Positions 1-10,959 of a stretch of DNA of 64,000 nucleotides are shown here, piece after piece. The notes beneath the pieces were generated by a model, which saw nothing but the letters and a program-made list of their open reading frames with translations, ran no database searches and was not told where the DNA came from. Position 1 is the first letter of the stretch. The number at the start of each line of letters is the position of its first letter. The position numbers were made by a program, and so were the translations under genes. The DNA is from Alloascoidea africana. Its lineage: Eukaryota > Ascomycota > Alloascoideomycetes > Alloascoideales > Alloascoideaceae. The stretch lies in NCBI GenBank assembly GCA_030581615.1, contig JAKTTT010000031.1:1-64000 (forward strand), written 5' to 3'.

Positions 1-1310
1 TGCGAACAAACAGACTGTGGATACTAAAACCAGAAGACGTCACAAACAACATGGTGTTCAATACCGAAGTTCATCGTGATTCTCATCTTGATTTGATATC
101 CGCTACCCATCTGAAGTACGGACATGCCTCGATCAACCAAATGCAATCGCTTCTCCCGGATTCCAAGGTTTCTGAAATCAAAAAGGTACTGGAACAATGT
201 GAAACTTGCGCCCAGGTAGTTGCAAAACCCAAGCACGCGAAGCGAACAAATGCAACTGAGGACTACGTTCTTGGAGAAATGATCTGTGCAGACGTCATCG
301 GCCCCATCAACGGTATTTATGGTCTCATCTGTACCGAGCGAAAATCTGGCTACGTTATTGGCAAGATTCTCAAGTCGAAAGCCGAGGTTTCGGAAAAGAC
401 TATTGAAGTTCTGAAGATCTATAAGAATTTACTATCAATTTCACGCAAATCTATTTGCTATTTGAGAAGCGACAATGAATTTGATACAAGAGCATTGAAA
501 TCGTACTGTTCTTCAGAAGGTATAATCCAAGAGTTCACCGCCCCACACAGCTCTTTCCAAAATGGCTTTGCAGAGAACATGAACGGACAGATCGAAAAGA
601 AACTAAAATTGCTACTGGTTCAATCGAATGTGGACAACAGCTTCTGGAATTTTGCGTTTCATCACACTATTTTTCTTCACAATTACTTGCCTGTCAACAA
701 GTCCACTATGAGCCCTTGGGAGGTGTTGAGATCTTTAAAGAAGAAGCTAGGCAGTATTCTTCCATTTGGTTGTCGGATCTATGCTCAGAATGAAGAAAGG
801 TACCAAAAGATCTTTCAAAGGGATACTTCAGGCACATTCCTGGGATATCATCGAACTTCGAAAATTGCTATTGTGTTGGAAGATATATCTGACAGAATCA
901 TTCGTACTTCAAAGTTCCGAGGAGTAGAACGAGTGTTCCCGAAGAAAAACTCTGGCAATGTTGTGTCAGACAGCTCCGATGGTCCTGACGTTGTCGGCGA
1001 TTCTGAAACTTTTTCCACTGGTTATTATGGCACTCCTGCCGATATCGACTCTGCTGATTCCCCTGTCCCAATTCCTGGCAATGAAAATACCGAGGACATG
1101 GAAATGGTAGACCAAGAGTCTTCTTTTGAACCTTCTTCAGATGATCAAACAATCGAATGCAAAGAGCAGGCTGGGGACATGGAAATGGTAGATCAAGAAT
1201 CCTCTTTTGACCCTTCTTCAGATGATACAATGACTGAGCACAAAGAGCCAGTGTGAAATTTTGTGAAATTGTAACTTGTGAAATTGTAACTTATTAAATG
1301 GATGAAGATC
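1..1310 (+). mobile_element. Ty1/copia fossil, integrase part of Pol
   Basis: An open stretch at 51-1256 reads as copia-type Pol: a GAG-pre-integrase zinc-binding region (HLKYGHASINQM and CETCAQ), then an integrase core (ICADVIGPI, LRSDNEFD, SSFQNGFAENMNGQ). The C-terminal part carries two tandem copies of an acidic segment of about 27 residues (around 1095-1160 and 1170-1230, each containing DMEMVDQESSF). The left part runs off the window. No reverse transcriptase follows, because the sequence passes into LTR-like repeats at about 1311. It is a broken fragment of an old element. Confidence 0.85.
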
Positions 1311-2262
1311 AAAGGAATAGCTATGACTAAGAATTATGACTAAGGATAATGACTAATGGATAAGAGTAATAGATAAGAATAATAATAGATAATAGTAACT
1401 TATGATGAATGAAAAATTAACTGTCTTGTGATGATAATTTGATAATTTCATATACCCCTTCAAATTATAATGTTGGGTTAAAGATAAGAGATAATAGAGA
1501 GTTAAAAGTGGTAATGTCAACGGCTTTGGTTAGAATGTCAGCGACATTGGTTTTTGTTGAAATTATGAATGTGTGATCCAAATTAGATAGCCGAGAGGGG
1601 AAAGGCGGCTATGTGTCTAAGAAGAGGCGACGGCCTCCGAATATAAATAAGGAGGCCAATCCGCCAAAAGAGGAGGATTTTAGAAGGAGTTTTATTTAAT
1701 TAATTTATTAATTAACAAGTGAATTTATCTCTCTCTCTCTCAGCATGTCCTTCTCAGTTACACGACTTCAACAATGAGGAGATAGAGAAAGAGTAGAGAG
1801 AAAAGATAAATTCACTTGTTAATTAATAAATTAATTAAATAAAACTCCTTCTAAAATCCTCCTCTTTTGGCGGATTGGCCTCCTTATTTATATTCGGAGG
1901 CCGTCGCCTCTTCTTGGGTTGTCATCGCTATTCTTAGACACATAGCCGCCTTTCCCCTCTCGGCTATCTAATTTGGATCACACATTCATAATTTCAAAAA
2001 AAAACAATGTCGCTGACATTCTAACCAAAGCCGTTGACATTACCACTTTTAACTCTCTATTATCTCTTATCTTTAACCCAACATTATAATTTGAAGGGGT
2101 ATATGAAATTATCAAATTATCATCACACGACAGTTAATTTTTCATTCATCATAAGTTACTATTATCTATTATTATTCTTATCTATTACTCTTATCCATTA
2201 GTCATTATCCTTAGTCATTATTCTTAGTCATAGCTATTCCTTGAAGTCTATATAAAGGAAAA
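1311..2262. repeat. Large inverted repeat of copia Pol tail plus LTR
   Basis: Positions about 1311-1735 reappear as reverse complement at about 1803-2240, with a pyrimidine/purine-rich spacer of roughly 70 bp. Each arm holds the end of copia Pol (the NVADILTKAV signature that closes copia RNase H), a purine-rich tract (GAAGGGG near 2093-2099) and an LTR beginning TGAAATTATC (2104; inverted copy ends 1450). One arm has a short extra segment near 1918-1935. The arms are close to identical by eye, so the duplication is fairly recent or is kept similar by conversion. Broken element. Confidence 0.8.
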
Positions 2263-2265
2263 GAT

Positions 2266-2451
2266 TCTTTTATATAGACTTTAAGGAATAGCTATGACTA
2301 AGAATAATGACTAAGGATAATGACTAATGGATAAGAGTAATAGATAAGAATAATAATAATAGATAAGAGTAATAATAGATAAGAATAATAGATATTAACT
2401 TATTATGAATTAAAAAATTATCGGTCGTGTAATGATAATTTGATAATTTCA
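2266..2451 (-). repeat. Third copy of the copia LTR, inverted
   Basis: A further inverted copy of the LTR seen in the preceding palindrome. It shares the GAATAGCTATGACTAAG block and the terminal GATAATTTCA. At 2241-2290 it abuts the end of the previous LTR, making a short perfect-looking palindrome around TATATAAAGG/CTTTTATATA. Old LTR; no internal region is attached. Confidence 0.65.
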
Positions 2452-2474
2452 TAGTAGCGGGAACGGTGGCCATG

Positions 2475-2702
2475 ATAAGGAATATTGACTTGAAATCTGT
2501 GAAAAGAGATCAAGAAAAGAATATAAAGTGGTATTGATAAGTAAAGATAAAAAGTAGATAAAAGTGGTAGGTAAGTGGGATGGAGGTCGAACCCAAGAAG
2601 TGGGAATCGACCTCCTTATATATTCTAGCCATGGGCGGGTAAACTCCTTAAGGTCAGCACAACAATAAATTAGGGCTTAGCCAACAAATGATTTGTCTTT
2701 CA
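2475..2702 (+). repeat. LTR-like repeat, family B copy 1
   Basis: This segment matches the reverse complement of 12021-12235: both carry the block around CGACCTCCTTATATATTCTAGCC and end GATTTGTCTTTCA. It contains a TATA-like TATATA. Boundaries are approximate and I found no target-site duplication. It sits directly against gypsy reverse-transcriptase sequence at 2703. Confidence 0.55.
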
Positions 2703-3670
2703 AAATTGGATACTCTCAGGAAGTACAATCTGATTGCAAAGGCAAAGAAGTGCCTATTCTTTATGAAGAAACTATATTTCCTTGGCTTCGTAATCTCAGC
2801 TGAAGGAATTCTACCAGACCAAGGAAAATTGGAGGTGGTGAGAGATTGGAAAACTCCTGCTTGAGCAACTGAAGCTCGACAATTTATGGGTCTTGCCAAT
2901 TTTTATAGATTTGTGAAGGATTTTCATCAATTGCTCGCCCGTTACATTTATGTATCTCAGGGAAGGAAAAATGGGATAAGGAACAAGATACTTCTTTCCA
3001 AAACCTCAAAACATGTCTAGTGAACCCACCAGTTCTAGTAATCCCGAATTTACAAGAATCTAAAATGCTTGTTCGTACTGACGCTTGTGGTACAGCTCTC
3101 GGAGCAACCTTAGAAGAAATTGCAGAAGATGGAAAGACCAAGGGAGTAGTCGGTTACTACTCGCGAAATTTACAAGCTGCCGAACTAAACTATCCTATAC
3201 AGGAAAAGGAGTTTCTTGCTGTGGTTGCAGCATTTAAAACCTGGTTCCACTATTTAAAAGGAAAACCATTCATACTACAAACGGACCACCATTCTTTGAC
3301 GTACCTAAATACACAAAACAGTATTCCGCAAGGAAGACTGGCCAGATGACTCGGCCTGTTAAGCGAATTTGACTTTACGATTCAGTACATTAAGGGGAAG
3401 ACAAATACGGCTGCAGACGCACTAAGCAGATGCACACAGAAAAAAGATCAAAAAGAATTAATAACCTTGGCAGTAGATATTGTTAACTCAGAACTTCCCA
3501 GGGACGAACTGAAAATGAAATACCAACGTGACAAAGAATTAGGGACAATTTGGGACCTATTAAAACATAAGAAACCAATTCCAAAAGAACTTAACAACCA
3601 TATCAAACATTCTACGATAATTGATAATCTTCTATACTTCTCTACTATCATCGGAACTGACAGTTATAGG

Positions 3671-3815
3671 TGTAAGGGTTCGAGAAGGTTGGAGGCTACA
3701 AACACACTAGAATCGTTGATTGTCCCCCCATAAGGGGGGGCAGATGGGCTACTTATATAGACCTATCTAAGCCTCACTACTAGAGAGGGAGGAGATCACC
3801 CATCCGAGGCTAACA
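3671..3815 (-). repeat. Solo LTR, family F copy 1
   Basis: A 145-bp insertion inside the gypsy integrase region, starting TGTAAGGG and ending CTAACA, flanked on both sides by the 5-bp direct repeat ATAGG (3666-3670, 3816-3820). Read as reverse complement it begins TGTTAGCCTC and resembles 12290-12423, including a GGTCTATATAAGTAG-like TATA block. The paired duplications mark a clean integration later reduced to a single LTR. Confidence 0.75.
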
Positions 3816-3951
3816 ATAGGCTATGTATTCCTAAAGGAAAACCCCGACAAAAGTTGTGTTGTTGTATGACTATCACGAGGCCGAATTAGCAGGACATCCT
3901 GGATCATTCAAGACTTACGAATCGATCTCAAAGGAATATTACTGGAAGAAC

Positions 3952-4506
3952 TGCCATGATGATGGCTGAACCACGAGCACTTACCTGTAACCGGGCTTTT
4001 ATATAAATACTCTATTACATATTTACTCTCTTTTAATTAACTTTACTTTTGGATTGATATACTACAATTAGCTTAGACCTACACCGTCGGATCTACGGAT
4101 TCAATAGTCTGACTTCCATCTGTCCTACACCAACAGTTGCAGACTCACAACTTGTAGATATATCAAGAACTTGAACTCAACCAAGACTCATGGCAAGGAT
4201 TCCAAGACATCCTGCACATCAACCTTCAACTATGAGTGCATCATCTGAACCCAACAATAATCAGATCGATAATCTTCAGACTTGCCTAGACAGCATGTAC
4301 GAGAAGATATCCAAGGAAATCAGTCAACTCCGTTTAGAGACGACTGCTCGCTTGGAGAAGATTGAAAGTGATACGAACCTGGCAAAAGAAGCAATTGAGA
4401 GTGTTCAAGATCTCTCAGAAACGATCAACGAGTTCTTCCCAAGGGATGATCAGGGACAACGTCGTGATTCAAGAATTCTGCCAGAGACGGGGTCAGACAG
4501 CTTACA
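3952..4506 (+). repeat. Solo LTR, family A copy 1, with internal ORF
   Basis: A 555-bp unit starting TGCCATGATG and ending CTTACA, flanked by AGAAC on both sides (3947-3951, 4507-4511), inserted in gypsy integrase. It has a TATATAAAT box near 3998. From 4190 an ORF starts MARIPRHPAHQPS and continues as a predicted coiled coil (ISQLRLETTARLEKIE) to FPRDDQGQRRDSR, still open at the LTR end. This resembles Ty1, whose Gag frame starts inside the LTR. Two more copies lie at 8652-9209 and 9255-10916. Confidence 0.8.
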
Positions 4507-5740
4507 AGAACATGTTCCGTCAAGTCAAGAAACATGTCAACGCTTGTCCAGTATGCCAACAAGCCAAAACTAGTAAAGAACTAACTCAAGGACTACTCAT
4601 GCCACTACCAATTCTTGCCGGCCGATGGAACTCAGTAAGTCTCGACTTTATCATGCCTTTACCAGAAACGCCAAATGGGTTTACAGCTATAATGGTCGTT
4701 ATAGACCGCCTCACTAAAAGAGCTCATTCCATTGTGACTACTACACACGTTACCGGTGAAATTGCAGCACATCTATTTGTTGACAACATTGTAAAACTAC
4801 ACGGTTTGCCTCAATCCTTAATCTCAGATAAAGATCCACGATTTCTCGGAAAGTTTTGGAAAACTGTTCATTCTCGCCTAGGTACTAAATTGGAATTCTC
4901 AACTACAAACCATCCAGAAACAGATGGACAGACTGAACGAGTAAACCAAATCCTGGGTCAACTACTACGAGTTTATGCACAAAACAATCCTACCTGTTGG
5001 GAAAGATACTTGTCTATGGCAGAATTCGCTTATAATAATGCATACCAGGAAAGTATTAAAGCAACTCCTTTCTTCGCTGACTTAGGTTATAATCCTACTC
5101 GACCTTGCTTTAATCCTCTTACAAATTGGAATACTTACTCCGATCGCGGCAGTGAATTTGCAGCCAGATTAAATGCTATTCAACAATTAGTACAAGATAA
5201 TATGGTACATGCGTAGCAAAAGCAAGAAGGATACTACAACAAGAAACATAGGCACACAACATACGAAATTGGTCAATATGTATTACTTCGCAAAGATTCC
5301 TATATCGAAAGAGGACGATTTCACAAACTCAAACCTATTTATTTTGGTCCCTTTAGAATTGTAAAGCGCTGTGGAGAAAACGCTGTGGAATTAGACTTGC
5401 CCAGTATAACCAAGAAACACAGAATTGTTAATAAGAAATGGATTAAACCTTTCGTCAAATCAACTGCTTATCTTAATGATCTGCCTAACACAGAACAGGA
5501 ATAACTCGCAAGAATTAATGAAATGAATGCGATGTTAGGAATCAACCGAGAACAAGAATTCGCTTATGTTACCTGGTCTGAGTGCGATCCGACTCTCGTT
5601 ACAAAACTACCTTTGTGGATATTCTCACAAGCTGACTCTAAAATCTTGAAAAACCTTTCTGACCAGTGGAATTCTTGGGTACAATCTTCATTGGTTAACG
5701 ACCAAGTCGAGGACGACTTGGAAGAAAGGGGGGAGAAATT

Positions 5741-6008
5741 GTGACGATTATTGCTCTGGCGTCTCTATACTTTACCTTCTTTTACAAACTATTTCCTTTA
5801 TTCTCTTCATAACGTTATACTATATCTTTTGTTCTTCTTAACGTTATACTTCTTCTTTTCTTTTTAGTTACTTTATTGCAATCTTGCGATGATTACTCTT
5901 TATTGTTATTGAATATCTTTTCTTTCTTAATTGCTATCAAGCTATATTCTTTTCTTGCTAGCAATAATCTGTTATTGACACGTTTACGTATACAATCTTT
6001 ATTTATCG
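5741..6008 (+). repeat. Probable 3' LTR of the plus-strand gypsy element
   Basis: The sequence begins TGTGACGATT immediately after a purine-rich tract, the usual start of a gypsy 3' LTR, and the upstream Pol frame ends at this point. The right boundary is uncertain; gypsy sequence of the opposite strand starts near 6016. No matching 5' LTR is present in the window. Confidence 0.5.
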
Positions 6009-6015
6009 TTGAAGT

Positions 6016-8657
6016 CTATTTTCGCCACTTTTTAATATAAGAATTAACAAGTTTTTCTTCTAACTCACTACTGTGATTTAATTCCAACAAATTGAAGTTC
6101 AATATGAGCAGTTTGGTGTATTTTGCTGATCCAATGTTGTTGTTTTGCAGTAAGGGTTTCAGCGTTAAACAATTGTGCCAGCGGTTTGTGACCTGATTCG
6201 ACGACAACACTTCCTCTCGCGCTGAGATAATAAGACAATTTATCTAGACCGAATGTAATAGCGAACAATTCTTTTTTAAGAATAGGCCAATTTAATTGGA
6301 ATCCATTGAGAGTTGTCGCACGAAATCCAATTGGCATCCACTCACCTTTCGATGTCTTTTGTAGCAATGCAGCGCCAACACTTTTGTTGGAAGCATCACA
6401 GCATAGCTTAATTGGAAGGTGTGGATTGAACGTCGTTAAAGCTACGCAATTCTGGACTGCCTTCTTCAATTGTTCCCATGCTTTGACATGTTCGTCGGTA
6501 AAATCATATTTGACGTTCTTTTTGAGCAACATGTAAAGTGGTTCGGCGATTTCTGCATACGCTGGAATATGAGCGGAGATATATGTTGTTAAACCAAGAA
6601 ATCCCTGCAATTTTTTTCTTGTTGCTAGGCTACAGTGTGTTATTTACTACTTCAATCGATCTGTCGCTTGGGTCTACTATTACACTATTACAGTGTTGTT
6701 AGAAACACCAAGTTGATGATCCAAACATTGGATTCTCGATTGAAAATTTCACACTTGTATTTATTAACATGTAGCTTAGCATCTTCTAACGTTTGCAAAA
6801 CACCCATCAAGTGTTTTTGTGTTCATCCATGTCGTTGCTAAATATTAGTACATCATCAACCTCGATCCTTATATAATCTGCGTACTTGCGGAGAATCTTG
6901 GCGATTGCTCGGGAAAGGATCTCGGGGGCATTCTTGAGTCCAAAGGGAAGCACTCTAAATTTGAAAAATCCGCTTGGCGTCTTAAACGTAGTGAAGTTTT
7001 GTGATTGATCTGAAAGTCTTATGTGATGGTAAGCATTTGTAAGATCTAATCTAGAAAATATGTTTCCTATAACTCCCGCAAATAGATGCTCCCAGCTTTC
7101 GAGCGTCGTAGATATAGTTGAAGCGATTTAATTTAGCTGTTGGTAATCAATAACCACTCTTCTCTTCTTCCTAGTGACAACGAACGGGACGCTGTGGGCT
7201 TCTGTGTAAGGAACTTGTTGAATAAAACCTTTAGCCAGTAAACGGTTAACTTAATCGTTTAGAACTTGTTGATCCTCAAGACTCATTTTGATTAGTGGCC
7301 TTGGCCTTATCGTTCTAAACGGTTGGGTTGAGTTTATATGATAGTGGAATTCACTATGTTCAGGCAAGGTGAACTCTCCTTCGTATAACTTTGGTACAAC
7401 ATATTGCTGGATGAGGTTTTCGTATCTTTCTTTCGACCTCCTAGCGTGATATACGTCTCTAAGAGAGTCGACATTAATTTTAAACTTGTGAAAAAAGTCT
7501 TCTCCTAAACCGATCTAACCATCCATGTCTTCCACAGCGAATGCGTGAGTAAATACCTTGTTACCGTAACCGTTAATCATAAATGACAGTGAACACTCGT
7601 AGTTTGGTTCAATCGCTGGTTGTGATCTCACTGTTTCTATCGGACTTGTGCGCCCAGAAGTTGTTTTGCAAGCAGAGACATACCTTCCTCGACACTGAAA
7701 GAAGTCTTGGACGAGCTCTGGGAAGGAGGTGAAGGATATGACGAATCTATAAGAGAAGATGATCAAAAAATTAAAGAAAACGAAAGAGTTTGTATTCAAT
7801 AACCCTAGAAATGATGGGAAATATATCACTATTTATACATCAATATCTATGAGTAAGAAACAACCAAAAAGGCTGCAAAAGGCCGCAAAAGAGAAAAGAA
7901 AATAAAACCAAATGGTGCTTTGTGCATTCATGGTTATTACCAACGAAGGACCGAAAACCAAATGATTCTTTGTTCATGTATGTCTATCACCAACAGTTTC
8001 AATACATCTCATTGAGTTCTCAGGATCTTGGATGATAATTGTTTCTAAGTCCTTCAAGAGATTTCTACTGATAACGCTTTTGGAAGCTCCGGTGTCGACT
8101 AACGCCGTTAATTCCTGTCCATTTTCAAACTTGAGAAGAACGGTTGGGATAGTGGGACTTTCCTTTTCGAATTTTGCATGGTTAATTTCGATTTTTTCAG
8201 AAAAGGATCTGTTCCCATTATGTCTAAAGGTAATATCCTTCCAGTTGCAATTGTAGATCATACTTCTTGCCAGATCATTCACATCTAGATGTGAAAAAAG
8301 TGAATGATCGTCAATGAATCTCTTGATGGACTCTTTAGACCTTCTGTCTCTTAAAGGTCCAATATCAAGAAGGCTGGCAAAGAAGATTCTGGCTTCTCTA
8401 AAACACAAGTAGGGTGTTTGTTCTAAAAATTTTTTTACATCTTTAACGTTTTTAACTACCGGGTAGTTTAGAACGTTTTCTCTAGCTTCGACACACATCT
8501 TATCTACCTTTCCACATTGAAGGTTTTCTTTGAGAAATATCTTTTTAAATTGTTGAATGGTAGTATGTTCTGATAACGAAAGCTCTGTAAGACGTTGTAT
8601 AAATTTTGCGATATGATCACTGCCGTACAGTCGATAATAGAGAGTTTGAAGTGTCAT
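6016..8657 (-). mobile_element. Ty3/gypsy fossil on the minus strand (Gag, protease, RT, RNase H)
   Basis: Reading leftward: a Gag-like region with an aspartic protease motif (LTALVDTGASKSVIS, within 7974-8657), a reverse transcriptase region (about 7500-6850) and RNase H (6068-6610, FLGLTTYISAHIPAYAEIAEPL and IKLCCDASNKSVGAALLQ). Integrase is missing at the left end, where the plus-strand gypsy LTR begins. The Gag side is split by solo LTRs at 7638-7995, 8652-9209 and 9255-10916, and gag-like sequence continues beyond 10921. It is broken, with several breaks. It differs clearly in sequence from the plus-strand gypsy copy. Confidence 0.85.
7638..7995 (-). repeat. Solo LTR, family E
   Basis: A 358-bp insertion in the minus-strand gypsy protease/RT region, flanked by the 5-bp repeat GTTTC (7633-7637 and 7996-8000). 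On the minus strand it begins TGTTGGTGATAG; its other end is degenerate (TA in place of CA). The flanking duplication supports an LTR-type integration. No second copy was found in the window. Confidence 0.65.
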
Positions 8658-9209
8658 GATGGTGGCTGAACAACGAGCACTTACCCGTAATCAGGCTTTT
8701 ATATAAATACTCTATTACATATTTACTCTCTTTTAATTAACTTTTACTTTTGATTGATAAAACTACAATTCACTTAGACCTACAACGTCGGATCCACGGA
8801 TTCTCTAGTCTGACCTTCATCTGTTCTACACCAACAGTTGCAGACTCCCACAGTGTAGTACTATCAAGAAGTTGAACTTTCACAGTAAGACACATGGCAA
8901 GGATACCACGACATCCTGTTCCTCAACCTCCAACAATGAGCGCACCGTCAGAATCCACAGCTCGCAAATCGATAACCTACAGACTTCTCTTGACAGCATG
9001 TACGAGAAGATCTGTAAGAAAATCAGCCAGCTTTGTGTGGAGACAACTGCACAACTGGAGAAGATCGAGACCGAGGTGGAACAAGCGAAAGAAGCCATGG
9101 ACTGTATTCAAGATCTGTCGGACACCATCAACGAGTACTTTCCGTTGGACGATCATGGAAATCGATGTGACTCCAGGATATCACCTGTTGTTGGTTCTGA
9201 TGGTTTACA
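8652..9209 (+). repeat. Solo LTR, family A copy 2
   Basis: A 558-bp copy of the family A LTR (TGTCATGATGG to TTTACA) flanked by TGAAG (8647-8651, 9210-9214), inserted in minus-strand gypsy Gag. The internal ORF starts at 8894 with MARIPRHPVPQPP. By eye it is moderately diverged from copy 1, so the family was active over some time. Confidence 0.8.
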
Positions 9210-9254
9210 TGAAGAACCTTGCTGGGTTGGAATGCTTTGGTTCGAAGTTCCTTC

Positions 9255-10916
9255 TGTAAGCTATCGGAGCCCGTAACAGGTGAAAGTCTAGAGTCACGTC
9301 GATTTCCTTCATCATCCCGGGGAAAGAACTCATTGATTGTCGCCGACAGATCTTTAATGCTGTCAATAACTTCTTTAGCTAATTTCATTTCGCTCTCAAT
9401 ATTCTCCAATCGAGCAGTCGTCTCCAAGCGGAATTGACTGATTTCCTTACAGATCTTCTCGTACATGCTATCAAGAGAAGTCTGTAGATTGTCGATTTGA
9501 GTACTGATGGAGTCCGATGACGCACTCATTGTGGGAGGTTAAAGGGCAGGATGTCGTGGTATCCTTGCCATGGGTCTTGCTTGTAAAGTTTAAGTTCTCG
9601 ATAGAACTACAATGTGGGAGTCTGCAACTGTTGGTGTAGGACGGATGAAAATCAGACAAGAGAATCCGTGGATCCGACGGTGTAGGTCTAAGTGAATTGT
9701 AGTTTTATCAATCAAAAGTAAAAGTTAATTAAAAGAGAGTAAATATGTAATAGATGTAACGTGGTTCACAAGCGAGTTGATCATACAAGCGAGCTGATCA
9801 CTTTCCACAATTCTACAAACGCTTCATTTAAATATTAATTTTTTTCTGCCACACAACATGTATTCAAATTCTAAAGAAGCCAATCTTCTCCTTGTCATCC
9901 AGGCTATCAAACAAGATACAAAACTCAGCATCCGGAAAGCTGCCCAGATCTACCATGTTCCCTATTCAACACTATACACTAGGATGAATGGAACAGCTGA
10001 TATTCCTGCCAATTCGATGCGGTTGACCCAGATAGAAGAGGAGACTCTAGTCAAGTTCATTCTTGACCTTGATGCCAGAGGATTTTTTCCCCACCTCTCT
10101 AGTGTTGAAGATATGGCAAATCTCCTGCTTGCGCGGACGCGTCGGGAAGCACTGGGCTACACGCTTCGTCAAGCGACAACCAGAGCTCAAGACACGCTTT
10201 AATCGCACATACGACTACCAGAGGGCTAAATGCGAAGATCCAGACGCGATAAACGTGTGGTTTCTGCTTGTGGTGAATATGAGAGCCAAGTATGGTGTGG
10301 CTCATGCGGATTTCTACAGCTTGGGTCTCTTCGACACCACAGACCCTTCCACAAGCCGCTTCACAGTCTGCCTACACCAAAGATCGAATTTCCCGACACC
10401 AGAGCAGCTCTCCAACATCAATTTATAAAGCTGTTGATAAGATTGTTAAAGGAACTCAGTCTTTTATGCACCAGGTGGCCCTCCTGCGTGCTGAGACCAA
10501 GTCACTTCGCGAGGCTAATGAGAGACTTAGCAAGCGCCGGAGGACCAAAAAACAGGCATACAGCTAGGAGGAGTCCTTTAGGTAGGAGAAGGTCAAGACT
10601 TTATAGCTCAGAACGAGGTGGATAAGCAGGCAGCTCATGAAACAAGGCAATCTGGTGGTCGGTCGAGGCGAGCTATGGCGACTGTTCGGCGATGCCGTAC
10701 TTACGGGAAAACTGGTCATAATTTGCGGACATGTAAAAAAGATGTAGAAATGTCTCGAGATTCAGATAAGGGTAATAGCGAGTAGAGTTTTATTGTGGTA
10801 GTGTTTTAATTGTCTGTTACATTAAGATAGGTTATGGAAAGTGATCAGCTCGCATGTGAACCACGTTATATAAAAGCCTGAATATGGGTGACTGTGGTTC
10901 AGCCACCATCATGACA
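9255..10916 (-). repeat. Solo LTR, family A copy 3, split by a pogo element
   Basis: An inverted family A LTR flanked by CCTTC (9250-9254, 10917-10921). Without the 1,108-bp transposon at 9759-10866 and its extra TA, it is 552 bp, matching copies 1 and 2. It lies only about 40 bp from copy 2 and faces it in opposite orientation. The internal coiled-coil ORF runs leftward from the ATG near 9570 (MSASSDSISTQIDNLQ) and is open to the LTR end. Confidence 0.8.
9759..10866 (+). mobile_element. Pogo/Fot1-type DNA transposon, core deleted
   Basis: The ends are inverted repeats beginning ACGTGGTTCACA: 31 bp at the right (10836-10866) and 48 bp at the left (9759-9806), the left carrying an extra 17-bp copy of its inner part. 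TA flanks both ends (9757-9758, 10867-10868), the usual Tc1/mariner-pogo target duplication. The coding part starts at 9858: a psq-type helix-turn-helix (SIRKAAQIYHVPYSTLYTRMNG), then a CENP-B/Tc5-type region that shifts frame near 10140-10160 and continues to HADFYSLG. The DDE core is missing. The tail keeps SLREANERLSKRRR and a decayed zinc knuckle (GKTGHNLRTC, about 10695-10740). Non-autonomous and dead. Confidence 0.85.
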
Positions 10917-10959
10917 CCTTCCAGATCTTGTTCCAAACTTCCACCCTATTGTTTAGATT

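Larger units (their letters stand above)
2703..5740 (+). mobile_element. Ty3/gypsy fossil Pol (RT end, RNase H, integrase)
   Basis: In order, the following parts are visible: the end of the reverse transcriptase (FLGFVISAEGILPDQ), RNase H (RTDACGTALGATLE, QTDHHSLTYL, GKTNTAADALSR), the integrase zinc-binding region (around 3870-3950 and ACPVCQQAK), the integrase core (LISDKDPRFLGKFW, TDGQTERVNQ, FAYNNAY) and a chromo-like C-terminal region with YFGPFRIVKR. A small open segment runs to a purine tract (AAAGGGGGG) at about 5726. The front (Gag, protease, most of RT) is absent. The element is broken, with several breaks plus two nested solo LTRs (3671-3815 and 3952-4506). Confidence 0.88.
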
